A stretch of DNA of 32,324 nt, taken from Coneutiohabitans thermophilus. GTDB lineage: Bacteria; Zhuqueibacterota; Zhuqueibacteria; Zhuqueibacterales; Zhuqueibacteraceae. The notes under the pieces were generated by a model. It did not search any database. It saw only the letters and a program-made list of their open reading frames with translations, and was not told the DNA's origin. Positions 1 through 7,692 of this stretch are shown piece by piece. The stretch lies in assembly GCA_034505235.1 (NCBI GenBank), contig JAPDQY010000056.1, positions 1 through 32,324 of the forward strand, given 5' to 3'. The position numbers were made by a program, and so were the translations under genes. Numbering within the stretch: the first letter of the stretch is position 1; every line of letters begins with the position of its first letter.

Positions 1-49
1 TAATCCCGCCGGGTCATGGCAGAGGGGGCGGTGCGCGCCGGCAAGCCGG

Positions 50-1015
50 CTATTCCCATTTCATTAGATTGCAATGATCGGGGTCAGCCTGCTCATGATA
101 GCCGCTGAGAGTCATGCGCAATTCGGCGTGTGAGACGCGAAAGCCGGCCTCCAGCAGCATGCGATAGGCGCCGGCGTAGCGTGTGGGCGTGCGCACAGTG
201 ATGCAGGTATTGTGCTGCTGTTCCGCCCATGCCAGCAGGAGGGCCGGCAGTTCCGCCAGCAGCGCCGTGTACTGCGGATGCACGAGCAGCATGACGATGC
301 GCAAATGGCGGGCGGTTTCTTCCGGTGAGTAAGTTTCGGTGTGGGCCAGCACGCAGGCCACCAGCATGTCGCCGGCGCGCAGGTAGAGTGTGTCGCCGTA
401 GCGAAATTGCTGAATCAGCCCGATTTCATGCCGGATGCGCAGACAGGGATCGAGCGCCTGCGCCAATGCCTCCGCTTCCTCCAGGGTGCGCGCCGCCTCC
501 GCGGCGCTCAGTTCGCTGTGAAAAAAAAACTGCCGCTGCGGCATGCGCGTCTCGCGGCGCACCGGCGGCACCTGGCGCACCAGATCGAGCGAGAGCTGGG
601 CGGGTAGAAACCCAAGATGGGAGTAAAAGCCGATATTGCGGCTGCTGCGCGGCTCGGTCTCCAGCCCGATCACCTGCGCCCCCGCCTGCTGCAGCGCCTG
701 GATCACCGCCTGCATGAGTTCGCGGCCAAGATGCCTGCCCTGATAGGCGGGCAGCAGACTCACCGGCCCGATCCAGCCCACGCCACCCCAGAGATGGGCA
801 AAGGCATAGCCGATCACGTTGTGTTTGTGCTCCATCACCAGGCAGGCCGCCGGCAGGGAAGAGCGGTACATCTCCAGAAAGGAGAGATGCACCTGCGGCA
901 CATAAGGCCGGCGATGCCCCTCCTCCAGTCGCGCGGCGGTGAATGCCTCCGAAAGGATGTGATTCACCGCCGGCAGGTCGGTGCTTTGCATTTGACGCAG
1001 TTGATAAGCGCTCAT
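50..1015 (-). CDS. GNAT family N-acetyltransferase, two-lobed
   Basis: This 321-aa protein probably transfers an acetyl group from acetyl-CoA to an amine; the substrate cannot be read from the sequence. The N-terminal half (about residues 6-150) is a clear GNAT fold: the acetyl-CoA pyrophosphate loop reads QGRHLGREL near residue 93, followed by the NIGFYSHLGF segment typical of the last GNAT strands. The C-terminal half (about 190-321) looks like a second, degenerate GNAT lobe, ending in a YAGAYRMLLEAGF segment, and lacks a clear Q/RxxGxG loop. The start ATG at 1015 has no strong Shine-Dalgarno sequence. It is the last gene of a minus-strand run, 119 nt after the STAS gene, with a strong hairpin in that gap. 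Seen: motifs and order. Inferred: one active and one structural lobe. Confidence 0.85.
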   Translation of the reverse strand: MSAYQLRQMQSTDLPAVNHILSEAFTAARLEEGHRRPYVPQVHLSFLEMYRSSLPAACLVMEHKHNVIGYAFAHLWGGVGWIGPVSLLPAYQGRHLGRELMQAVIQALQQAGAQVIGLETEPRSSRNIGFYSHLGFLPAQLSLDLVRQVPPVRRETRMPQRQFFFHSELSAAEAARTLEEAEALAQALDPCLRIRHEIGLIQQFRYGDTLYLRAGDMLVACVLAHTETYSPEETARHLRIVMLLVHPQYTALLAELPALLLAWAEQQHNTCITVRTPTRYAGAYRMLLEAGFRVSHAELRMTLSGYHEQADPDHCNLMKWE

Positions 1016-1123
1016 CGTGATTTTCGCGGCGGTGGCGTTTGCTGACGGACAGGGAGATGGCAGCGGCGCCGCGGTCAGCCGGCGGCACGGCCATGATGAA
1101 AATTCCTGTGCGGGCGCGGGACA

Positions 1124-1150
1124 CGCCGGCAGGCTCAGCGGCTGCCGGCG
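1124..1150 (-). other. Perfect 9-bp hairpin across the STAS stop codon
   Basis: CGCCGGCAG (1124-1132) and CTGCCGGCG (1142-1150) form a perfect inverted repeat with a 9-nt loop that contains the STAS stop codon. No run of T follows on the minus strand, so it is not a classical intrinsic terminator. It could weaken read-through or protect the mRNA 3' end between the STAS and GNAT genes. Confidence 0.5.
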
Positions 1151-1497
1151 GTCTCCGTGCAGCTTGCCCGCGCCTCCGCCTCGCTGGCGAAGTGCGGAAT
1201 ATATTTCAGCAGCCCGACCATCGCAAAAATTTTTTGAAAATGCGGCGACAGGCCGAACGCCTTGAGCGTGAGATTCTGCTGTTGGGCGCGGCCCAGCAGG
1301 GTGATGATGATCGACATGCCCGCGGAATTGATGTAGCCGACCCCGCTGAAATTCAACAACAGGCAGCGCAGTTTCTGCGTGTTGGCGCGCTCGTAGGCCG
1401 CCACGATTTTGCGCTCGGCCAGGCTGGTGACATCCCCGGTAAAGTCGAGGATCGCGAGTTTGTCCTCCAGCCGGAGGTTGACTTGAATGTCAGACAT
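1135..1497 (-). CDS. STAS-domain protein (anti-sigma factor antagonist-like)
   Basis: The 120-aa product is a single STAS domain, the fold of SpoIIAA/RsbV proteins that bind an anti-sigma kinase and are switched by serine phosphorylation. The diagnostic segment is LNFSGVGYINSAGMSIII (about residues 49-66), in which the Ser of NSAG is at the usual phosphorylation position. The C-terminal tail, about 20 residues, is polar and probably disordered. The ATG at 1497 is supported by a GAGGG ribosome site 5-6 nt upstream. It lies 29 nt after the lipoprotein gene, so it is probably co-transcribed. No RsbW-like kinase is in the window; a SpoIIE-type phosphatase able in principle to act on such a protein is encoded at 27129-28316, but a functional link is only inference. 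Confidence 0.9.
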   Translation of the reverse strand: MSDIQVNLRLEDKLAILDFTGDVTSLAERKIVAAYERANTQKLRCLLLNFSGVGYINSAGMSIIITLLGRAQQQNLTLKAFGLSPHFQKIFAMVGLLKYIPHFASEAEARASCTETAGSR

Positions 1498-1526
1498 GAG
1501 TCCCTCACGCTTGCGTGGGTTTGCCG

Positions 1527-3293
1527 CTAGGGCAAAACCAGATCATTGCCCTCATTGGGCCAGCGCGCGCGCACCTTGATGGTGTCGGGCCAGAGGTGGG
1601 CACGCTCCGCCGGCACGAAAGGGAAGGCGGTGCCGGCATCGTAGCGGCCGTTGCGATTGTCGTCGCGAAAGCCGCTGAGTTGATACAGCCCGGGAAGCAC
1701 CGCCGGAAAGCTGTAGCGGCCGGGCGCCGGCACGATGGTATGATATTCGATCCTGCCGCCAATCTGTTTGGCCGTGAGATGAATATCGCCGGCGGTGGAG
1801 TCCCGCGCATCGCGCAGAGCACCGCTGATGGAGGCCAGGGTGTCGGCATTGAGCGTCCAAAACGTGACGCGACCGGTGGTGTCAAACAGCGCATTGCCAT
1901 TCCAGTCGAACAGCGAGTCGGCGATGATCTCGAATTCATAGCGGGTGTGGCTTTGCCAGGCCGGCAGCGGCGCAAAACGGTATTGCAGGGGCGTGACCCA
2001 TCCCGCGCGGCCGCTCACCGCCGCGCCGCCGGCATCGCGCACGCGCAGCGGCCGCACCGCACTGTCCGCGCGCATGATTTCCGAAAAGATCAGCTCAATG
2101 GGGACGTCGAGCGCAAGGTCCCGGCTGCTGTCGGCAATCGAGATTTTGACCAGGCGCGGCCGCAGCGTATCCAGCTGGCTCAGACCGTCGAATTCCACCT
2201 GGCTGCGGGCAGCCTCGATGAGATTGCCGGCTTCATCCCGGAGCGAATCCGCGGCGGCAAGATAGGTCACGGCTTGCTGTGGCGTGCAGACCGCCAGCAC
2301 CTGATTGCGATTGAGGGGATGCGGCAGGGCGGCGAGCAGCGCCAGCGGGGTGCGTGTCTCTTTGGTCATCACCCGCAGCCGGGCCGGCCAGTTGCCGCGC
2401 GCCGGCGTCACCGCCTCGTCGAAACGCCACTCCAGTTGATTGGCAGAAAGCGCGGTCACTGCGGCGAGGCCGGGCGCGAGGGTATCTTCGACGGCAAGCT
2501 GAAAACTCAGCGGCGGCGCACTGTGCGCGGCGCGCGTGATCACCACATCCTGCGCCGGCACGCCGATGCTCTCCTCCCCGCGCGTGTAGAGACGATCGGC
2601 GTTGCGATCAGCCACGGCAAAGACCCGATAGCGCCCGGGGGCGAGATGGGACAGCGTGAACGTGTTGTTCTCGCCCACCTGGGTGTAGTAGTCTGCCCGC
2701 TGTCTGGCGGGATCGGGCTGGCGGCCGTTTTCGAGGATGTAGGCCATGATCAGCACGCCCGCGGCCTGCCCGTCCCGGATGCGGCCGCGGATTTCACCGC
2801 GATCGAGCGTGTCGCCGGTGGTGAAAGCCAGGGCGAAAGCTTCCTGCAACCGCACGCCGTGCCGGTCACGCACGCCGGTGCCGAGGTTGACGACGTAAGT
2901 GCGGCGCGCGCGCAGTGAATCGGGAAAGCGGATGTGAACCGTGCGGCCCTGCCAGTCAAACTGCAATGCCTCCTCCTGCTCCCCGCCCGGGCTGGGGGTG
3001 ATGAAAATCGATTCTTCGAAGCTTTTGCGATTGATCTTCTCGCTGAAGGTGAAGGACAGCCGGGTGTCGCGCGCCACCCCGGTGGCATCACGCGCCGGCG
3101 AGGTGGCAAGGATTTTTGGAGGAATGTCATCGACCGGACCGCCCGGCGGCGCGCCGGTTTTGGCGCAGGTCAGGCCGGTGAAGGCGGCGGCGAGCACGAC
3201 AGCATACCATTGCCGGCACGCGGCGGGGCGTCGCCGCCGGGGAGAAAAGCAGCGGTATGCGAGGGTTGAACTGTTTTGCAAGGCGGAAGGCAT
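1527..3293 (-). CDS. Ig-like domain lipoprotein (Big_5 type)
   Basis: This is a secreted, probably lipid-anchored protein of about 588 aa. A hydrophobic stretch ends in a lipobox, TGLTC, with the lipidated Cys at residue 43 from the chosen start, followed by AKTGAPPGGPVDDIPP, a linker style frequent in Bacteroidetes/FCB lipoproteins. Next comes a bacterial Ig-like domain of the Big_5 type (KILATSPARDATGV, then LSFTFSEKIN, about residues 59-150), and another Big_5-like segment near DVPIELIFSEIM (about residue 400). Near the end DDNRNGRYDAG is a carboxypeptidase-regulatory-like or calcium-loop-like segment. The start at 3293 (ATG preceded by AAAGGG) is preferred over an in-frame GTG at 3323. 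It sits 33 nt after the AI-2E permease gene. The role is unknown, probably structural or adhesive at the cell surface. Confidence 0.8.
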   Translation of the reverse strand: MPSALQNSSTLAYRCFSPRRRRPAACRQWYAVVLAAAFTGLTCAKTGAPPGGPVDDIPPKILATSPARDATGVARDTRLSFTFSEKINRKSFEESIFITPSPGGEQEEALQFDWQGRTVHIRFPDSLRARRTYVVNLGTGVRDRHGVRLQEAFALAFTTGDTLDRGEIRGRIRDGQAAGVLIMAYILENGRQPDPARQRADYYTQVGENNTFTLSHLAPGRYRVFAVADRNADRLYTRGEESIGVPAQDVVITRAAHSAPPLSFQLAVEDTLAPGLAAVTALSANQLEWRFDEAVTPARGNWPARLRVMTKETRTPLALLAALPHPLNRNQVLAVCTPQQAVTYLAAADSLRDEAGNLIEAARSQVEFDGLSQLDTLRPRLVKISIADSSRDLALDVPIELIFSEIMRADSAVRPLRVRDAGGAAVSGRAGWVTPLQYRFAPLPAWQSHTRYEFEIIADSLFDWNGNALFDTTGRVTFWTLNADTLASISGALRDARDSTAGDIHLTAKQIGGRIEYHTIVPAPGRYSFPAVLPGLYQLSGFRDDNRNGRYDAGTAFPFVPAERAHLWPDTIKVRARWPNEGNDLVLP

Positions 3294-3356
3294 GAACCCT
3301 TTGTCAGGCACGAGGGCCTGCACGAAAATTGCCGATGGCGGAAAAGGCGCAACGGC

Positions 3357-4532
3357 TCAGTCACTCAAACGGTAGTTTCGCACGCCCCAAATCAGCAGCT
3401 CGGCGGTGACTTTCATGAGGCTCGCCACCGGCACGGCGAGCAGCATGCCCCACATGCCCAGCAAACTGCCGCCGATGAGGATGACCACAAGGATCGCGAG
3501 CGGATGCAGTTCCACACTGCGGGCGGTGATGTAGGGTGAAATGAAGATGTTTTCGATCAATTGAATCGTGGCAAAAGCGATGACAATGGCCAGCACCAGA
3601 TTGAGTGAGCCGGTGTGCAGCAGCGCCATCAGGATGGCGGGCACGGCGCCGACGATCGGGCCGAAATAGGGAATGACGTTGGCTAGGCCGGCGAGCACGC
3701 CAATGAAGAAGTAGTAGGGCACCTGCAGCAGATAGAGCGCCAGCACCGACAGGCCGGCCACCGCCGCCGCCACCAGCAACTGCCCCTGCAGATAGCGGCT
3801 GAGCTGCTCCGTCATTTTGTGGGTGATGAGCAGCGCCATTTCGAAATAGCGATTGGGCACACTGGCAATCAATGCCTTTTTCAACGGGCGGCCGTCCTTG
3901 AGCAGAAAGAACACCATGAAGGCGACCAGCACGGCATTGGGCGCGGCGGAAAGCAGGCCGAGCATGAAAGCGAAGGCGTTTTGCAGGAAGCCGGCAACCA
4001 GGCTTTGCAGTTGCGCCGTCATTTTCTCATCGATGGCCTGCAGGCGCAGCAGCGGGATTTTTCCCGCGAGTTCGCCCTTCAGGCGGGTGATGATTTGCTC
4101 GAAGGCCTTGGCATCCATGGCGGCGGCCAGCGACTGCACTTCCTGGCTGATCACCGGCACCAGCAGGCGTATGAGAATGAGGCCGACCAGCAGCGCCAGC
4201 AGCAGCACGAACACCACGGCGGTGGTGCGCGGCAGGTCGCGATTTTCCAGAAAGGTGACGAGTGGATCGAGGGCGGTGGTGAGCAGCAGGGCGGTGGTCA
4301 GCATGGTGAGCACGGGCGTGATGCGCGGCAGCAGCCACACCAGCCCCGCCAGCACGGCGAGCAGCAGCATGGTGCGCGCGGCTCGGCGCAGCAGTTTGCG
4401 GTCCAGCACCAGGACGATTTTGGTGTCCGCTGCGGGCAGCCCGGCGAGCAGCGGCGGCGCGCCACTTGGCGGGGCGTGCAACGGCTGAAAGCGTGCGGCG
4501 CGCGGGGTTTTGCCGGCAGTCTTCGCCATCAT
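3357..4532 (-). CDS. AI-2E family transporter (PF01594-type permease)
   Basis: The 391-aa integral membrane protein belongs to the AI-2E/UPF0118 family; members export small molecules or act as Na+/H+ antiporters, and the substrate here is unknown. Visible family marks are FFLLKDGR (about residue 218), the signature GLANVIPYFGPIVGAVPA (about 285-302), IENIFISPYI (about 330) and a final LHPLAILVVILIGGSLLGMW block. About eight hydrophobic segments are present, with a long soluble loop (about 140-190) after the second pair, as usual. The first roughly 45 residues are a Pro/Ala-rich cytoplasmic extension ahead of the first membrane segment. The ATG at 4532 overlaps the TGA of the upstream gene (ATGA), with GGAAG about 7 nt before it, so translation is probably coupled to the cyclic-nucleotide-binding protein. 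Confidence 0.9.
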   Translation of the reverse strand: MMAKTAGKTPRAARFQPLHAPPSGAPPLLAGLPAADTKIVLVLDRKLLRRAARTMLLLAVLAGLVWLLPRITPVLTMLTTALLLTTALDPLVTFLENRDLPRTTAVVFVLLLALLVGLILIRLLVPVISQEVQSLAAAMDAKAFEQIITRLKGELAGKIPLLRLQAIDEKMTAQLQSLVAGFLQNAFAFMLGLLSAAPNAVLVAFMVFFLLKDGRPLKKALIASVPNRYFEMALLITHKMTEQLSRYLQGQLLVAAAVAGLSVLALYLLQVPYYFFIGVLAGLANVIPYFGPIVGAVPAILMALLHTGSLNLVLAIVIAFATIQLIENIFISPYITARSVELHPLAILVVILIGGSLLGMWGMLLAVPVASLMKVTAELLIWGVRNYRLSD

Positions 4533-5089
4533 AGCACGACTTCCGAGCGCTCGAGCTGGGCGCGCAGGTTTTGAATCTCGGTGTTGGTTTGCTTCAGGCG
4601 TTCGCCGATGATGAGCGCCAGTTGAAAGAGGAATTTGTTGCCCAGACGCGGCTTGCGTTCCAGCAGCCCGAAGAGATCGGGCCGGAACAGGCCGATGATC
4701 CGGGAGTTTTCCTCGGCGATTGCGGAGGCCGAGCGCGGGCTTTCATCGAGCAGGGCCAGCTCGCCGAAAAACTCACCGTCGTGCAGCCGCACCAGGGTTT
4801 CACGCACGTCGTTGCGGCTGTGTTTGCAGATGGCCACCGCGCCGTGCTGAATAATGTACATGCCCACGCCGGGTTCGCCCTCCCAAAAAATGGTCTCGCC
4901 GGCCTTGAAGTGCCGCTGGTGGATGAGCTTTTCAAATTCGCGCAGTTCGCTGTCGTTCATGTTGCTGAACAGCGGCACCTGCCGCAGCGTGCTCAAAACA
5001 TCCTCGGCGGTGTTGCTTTTGCGCCGGAAAATGTTCCCCCACAATGGATTTTTCGTGGCGGTGCGGGGAGCGCCATTTTCGCGATTCAT
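4529..5089 (-). CDS. Cyclic nucleotide-binding domain protein without HTH
   Basis: This 186-aa protein is one cNMP-binding domain of the CRP/CAP type (about residues 35-150) and a short C-terminal helix, probably a coiled coil. The phosphate-binding cassette reads FFGELALLDESPRSASA (about 115-131), retaining the Gly-Glu-Leu-Ala and Arg-Ser-Ala elements that contact the ribose phosphate in cAMP/cGMP-binding members. There is no helix-turn-helix, so it is not a CRP-type transcription factor; it is more likely a cytosolic regulator of a partner. Its stop overlaps the start of the AI-2E permease, which makes that permease a natural candidate partner (inference). The ATG at 5089 lacks a strong ribosome site. 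The gene is the first of the minus-strand operon, about 95 nt downstream of the predicted transcription start. Confidence 0.85.
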   Translation of the reverse strand: MNRENGAPRTATKNPLWGNIFRRKSNTAEDVLSTLRQVPLFSNMNDSELREFEKLIHQRHFKAGETIFWEGEPGVGMYIIQHGAVAICKHSRNDVRETLVRLHDGEFFGELALLDESPRSASAIAEENSRIIGLFRPDLFGLLERKPRLGNKFLFQLALIIGERLKQTNTEIQNLRAQLERSEVVL

Positions 5090-5156
5090 AGGATCGGTGT
5101 CAGCAATGAATGTAACAGGACAGGGCGCGGACTTGTCACGGAATTGCCGCCTGCAT

Positions 5157-5172
5157 GGCGGGCGTGCCCGCC
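5157..5172. promoter_or_regulatory. GC-rich palindrome in the leader of the minus-strand operon
   Basis: GGCGGGC and GCCCGCC form a perfect 7-bp inverted repeat with a 2-nt centre. It lies between the predicted minus-strand transcription start (about 5184) and the start codon at 5089. It could be an operator for a dimeric repressor or a small mRNA hairpin; nothing in the sequence decides between these. Confidence 0.35.
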
Positions 5173-5191
5173 GTGATCATTTGGGCAGCGC

Positions 5192-5220
5192 AATATAGAG
5201 AAGCGGTCTGCGTGAGTCAA
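5192..5220 (-). promoter_or_regulatory. Promoter for the cNMP/AI-2E/lipoprotein/STAS/GNAT operon
   Basis: Read on the minus strand, TTGACT (5220-5215) and TATATT (5197-5192) are separated by exactly 17 bp; each hexamer is one base off the sigma-70 consensus. The predicted start of transcription is about 5184, giving a leader of about 95 nt. The 12-bp string AAGAGCTTGACT containing the -35 recurs exactly at the predicted promoter of the SpoIIE operon. Confidence 0.7.
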
Positions 5221-5275
5221 GCTCTTTTCCGCCGCATGCGCGCGCGGCCGCGCCAGCGTGCGGGGGAATTTCCAG

Positions 5276-5304
5276 TTGATTTTCTTGGGGGAATGCCTTA
5301 CTTT
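5276..5304 (+). promoter_or_regulatory. Candidate promoter giving a leaderless envC-like mRNA
   Basis: TTGATT (5276-5281) and TACTTT (5299-5304) are 17 bp apart. Transcription would begin near 5311, which is the first base of the most plausible ATG of the envC-like gene, implying a leaderless transcript. The -10 is weak against sigma-70 consensus but fits the TAnnTT pattern of the other promoters in this window. Confidence 0.4.
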
Positions 5305-5310
5305 CGCGCC

Positions 5311-6540
5311 ATGTTTTGCCAGCGCAAGCGGACGGCGTGGTGGCTTCCCGTCGCGTTGTTCGTATTCCTCCCACCGCCCGCCTTTCCCCAGGAGAGCCCG
5401 CAACAGCTCGAGGAGTTGCGGCGCAACATCGTACAACTGCAGCAGAAGATCAGCAGCCTCGAAAAGAGCGAGTCCTCCGAGCTTGACCGGCTGCGCGCCC
5501 TGGAGGAACAGATCGATCTCATGAACCGCCTGGTCGGGCGCCTGCGCCGGCAGGAAATCAGCACGCGCCAGGAGGCCGGCGCCACCCTGGCCGGCCTGCG
5601 CGAAACCGAAGCCGAACTGCAGCGCCTGCAAACTCTGGGCGCACGGCGCGCGGTGTTCTTTTACAAATACGGCCGGTTGAAAGATCTCGAAATGCTGCTC
5701 TCCTCCCGCTCGCTCAACCAGGTTCTGCTGTGGGCGGAATACCAGCGCCGGCTGTTTGCCAACGACCGCCGGCTGCTGGCGGGAATGAGAAGCAAACAGG
5801 CGCGCATTCAGGCGCAAAATGAAAAGCTGGCCGGCGAGCTGGCGGCGTATGAGAAAATGCTGGCGGAAAAACTGCAGGAGGAACAGGCGCTGCGCCAGCG
5901 CAAGCAGGAGCGCGAAGCGCTGCTGAACAAGCTGCGCCAGGACAAGTCGTTTCACCAGATGCAGCTCACCGAGCAGCAGCAGGCTGCCGCACGCATCGCC
6001 CGGCTGATTGCCGCCGCGGAGGCGGCGTTGCAGCAACAGCAGGAACAGACTGCCCCGCCCGCGCCCGCCTCTGGCGAAGGCCGGCTCACAACGATGCCGC
6101 TGCCCACGCACCTGCCGGCCGAACCCTTCGCCGGACGCCGCGGCCGCCTGCCCTGGCCGGTGGATGGACAAATCGTCGGTCACTACGGCAGCTATCGCCA
6201 TCCTGTTTTAAAAACGATCACCACCAATCTGGGCATCGACATCGCGGCCGCGTCCGGCACCAGCGTGCGCTCGGTGGCGGCGGGCAAAGTCACCACCATC
6301 ACCTGGCAGCGCGGCTACGGCAATCTGCTCATCATCAATCACGCCGACGGTTACTACACGGTCTACACGCGCCTGGCGGAAATTTTCGTGAATCTCAACG
6401 AAACGGTGGCCGCCGGCCAGCTCATTGGCACCGTGGCGGAAGCGCCCCCCGGCCAGCAGGCAACGCTGCATTTTCAGATCTGGCAGCGGACCAAGGAAGC
6501 GCGCTCCCAGGATCTGAACCCGGAAGAGTGGCTGCAGTGA
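5311..6540 (+). CDS. EnvC-like murein hydrolase activator (degenerate M23/LytM domain)
   Basis: This 409-aa exported protein most likely activates N-acetylmuramoyl-L-alanine amidases during cell separation, as EnvC does. From the ATG at 5311 it begins with a signal peptide (basic start, hydrophobic core, PPPAFPQ). A long, charged coiled coil follows (about residues 30-250), then a Pro/Ala linker and a C-terminal LytM/M23 domain (about 290-405). The domain lacks the zinc ligands of active M23 enzymes: the usual HxGxD site reads NLGID, the YAHL position reads YTRL, and the usual HxH reads TLH. Loss of these residues is the known mark of EnvC-type activators, which are not hydrolases themselves. 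An in-frame ATG at 5293 is an alternative start, but the GGGGG run before it is only 1-2 nt away. The stop overlaps the GTG start of holB. Confidence 0.85.
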   Translation: MFCQRKRTAWWLPVALFVFLPPPAFPQESPQQLEELRRNIVQLQQKISSLEKSESSELDRLRALEEQIDLMNRLVGRLRRQEISTRQEAGATLAGLRETEAELQRLQTLGARRAVFFYKYGRLKDLEMLLSSRSLNQVLLWAEYQRRLFANDRRLLAGMRSKQARIQAQNEKLAGELAAYEKMLAEKLQEEQALRQRKQEREALLNKLRQDKSFHQMQLTEQQQAAARIARLIAAAEAALQQQQEQTAPPAPASGEGRLTTMPLPTHLPAEPFAGRRGRLPWPVDGQIVGHYGSYRHPVLKTITTNLGIDIAAASGTSVRSVAAGKVTTITWQRGYGNLLIINHADGYYTVYTRLAEIFVNLNETVAAGQLIGTVAEAPPGQQATLHFQIWQRTKEARSQDLNPEEWLQ

Positions 6541-7691
6541 AAAACGAACATCCCTGGCAACTCGCAGATATTCCCTTTCTCAACGCCTCGCATGCCGTCG
6601 AGGTCCTGCGTCGCGCCCGGCAGCATCAGCGCCTTGCCCATGCCTATCTGCTGCACGGTCCGGAAGGCGCGGGCAAGGAGGCCCTGGCGCTCTATCTGGC
6701 GCAGGGCTTCCTGTGCACGGCGCGTTCCACCGGCGCCACGGCCGCGTTGTTCGCGCCGGCGGCCGCCGGTGAACCGCTCGCCTGCGGACAATGCTCCGCC
6801 TGCCGGCGCATTGCCGAGATGACACATCCCGACCTCCATCTCATTTTTCCCCGCGCCGGCAGCGCCACCGAAAAGGAGATGCTCGAAGTCCTGCAAAGCT
6901 TCGCTGCCCAGCCGTGGTATCGCAGCCGGCCCTGGGAAAACTCCTTCATCCTGATCGATGACATTCGCGAGCTCAAGCGCAAGCTTGCCATCACCAGCTA
7001 TGAAGGCACCGGTGCCGTGGTGTTGCTGCTCGAAGCCCACCGGCTGAAGGCGGAATCGGCGAATGCCCTGCTGAAGATTCTGGAGGAACCGCCGCCCAAC
7101 ACCTATTTTCTGCTGACCGCCGTTTCGGTGGAAGGTCTGCTGCCGACCATCCTCTCGCGCTGCCAGCCGCTTGCCGTGCCGCCGGTGGCGCAGCAGGAAA
7201 TGATCGATTTTCTGGTGCGCCGGTACGGCGTGGCAGCGGAGCGGGCGGCCCTGGTGGCGGCGATGGCGGGCGGCAATCTGCGCGAAGCGCTGGCCCTGCT
7301 GGGCGATGATCTCGAATCCCGGCGGCGGCTTGCCGTCGAGTTCATGCGCGCCGCCTTCAAGTTCAACAAGCCGGTCGAGCAGATGGATTTTCTCAGCCAG
7401 CTCACCAACGAGCATGACCGGCAGGAGCTGCAACAGTTGCTGCGTTTCTGCCTGGTGTGGGTGCGCGATGCCTGTGTGATCAAAGCCTGCGGCCCCGGCC
7501 AGCGTCTGGTGAATGCCGATCTGCAGGAGGCTTTGCTCGCGCTGGTGAAGAATCTGCCGCATTTCGATTTTGCCGGTGTGATCGACGAACTGGAATATGC
7601 CCTGGACTGCCTGGAGCGCTACGTGCAGCCCTGGCTGGTGTTGATGGTGTTGTTGCATCGGATCAATCAACTGGCACGCCCGGGGAGGTAA
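6537..7691 (+). CDS. holB: DNA polymerase III delta' subunit
   Basis: The product is the delta' subunit of the clamp loader, which helps place the sliding clamp on DNA. The N-terminal AAA+ module carries a P-loop, HGPEGAGKEAL (about residues 40-50), and a zinc module with four cysteines: one after the P-loop helix and a CGQCSAC triplet (about 83-89), separated by an Ala/Gly-rich insert. The segment SANALLKILEEPP (about 172-184) is the family hallmark that corresponds to Walker B/SRC-proximal regions of DnaX-like proteins. The C-terminal half is helical, as expected. A GTG at 6537 is preferred because GGAAGAG lies 8 nt before it; a GTG at 6528 is also in frame. It overlaps the preceding stop (GTGA) and ends one base before ricT. 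Confidence 0.93.
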   Translation: MKNEHPWQLADIPFLNASHAVEVLRRARQHQRLAHAYLLHGPEGAGKEALALYLAQGFLCTARSTGATAALFAPAAAGEPLACGQCSACRRIAEMTHPDLHLIFPRAGSATEKEMLEVLQSFAAQPWYRSRPWENSFILIDDIRELKRKLAITSYEGTGAVVLLLEAHRLKAESANALLKILEEPPPNTYFLLTAVSVEGLLPTILSRCQPLAVPPVAQQEMIDFLVRRYGVAAERAALVAAMAGGNLREALALLGDDLESRRRLAVEFMRAAFKFNKPVEQMDFLSQLTNEHDRQELQQLLRFCLVWVRDACVIKACGPGQRLVNADLQEALLALVKNLPHFDFAGVIDELEYALDCLERYVQPWLVLMVLLHRINQLARPGR

Positions 7692-7692
7692 T

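Noticed and set aside
1515..2918. Plus-strand open frame opposite the Ig-like lipoprotein (467 codons)
   Set aside because: No domains; antisense of a gene with a clear signal peptide and lipobox.
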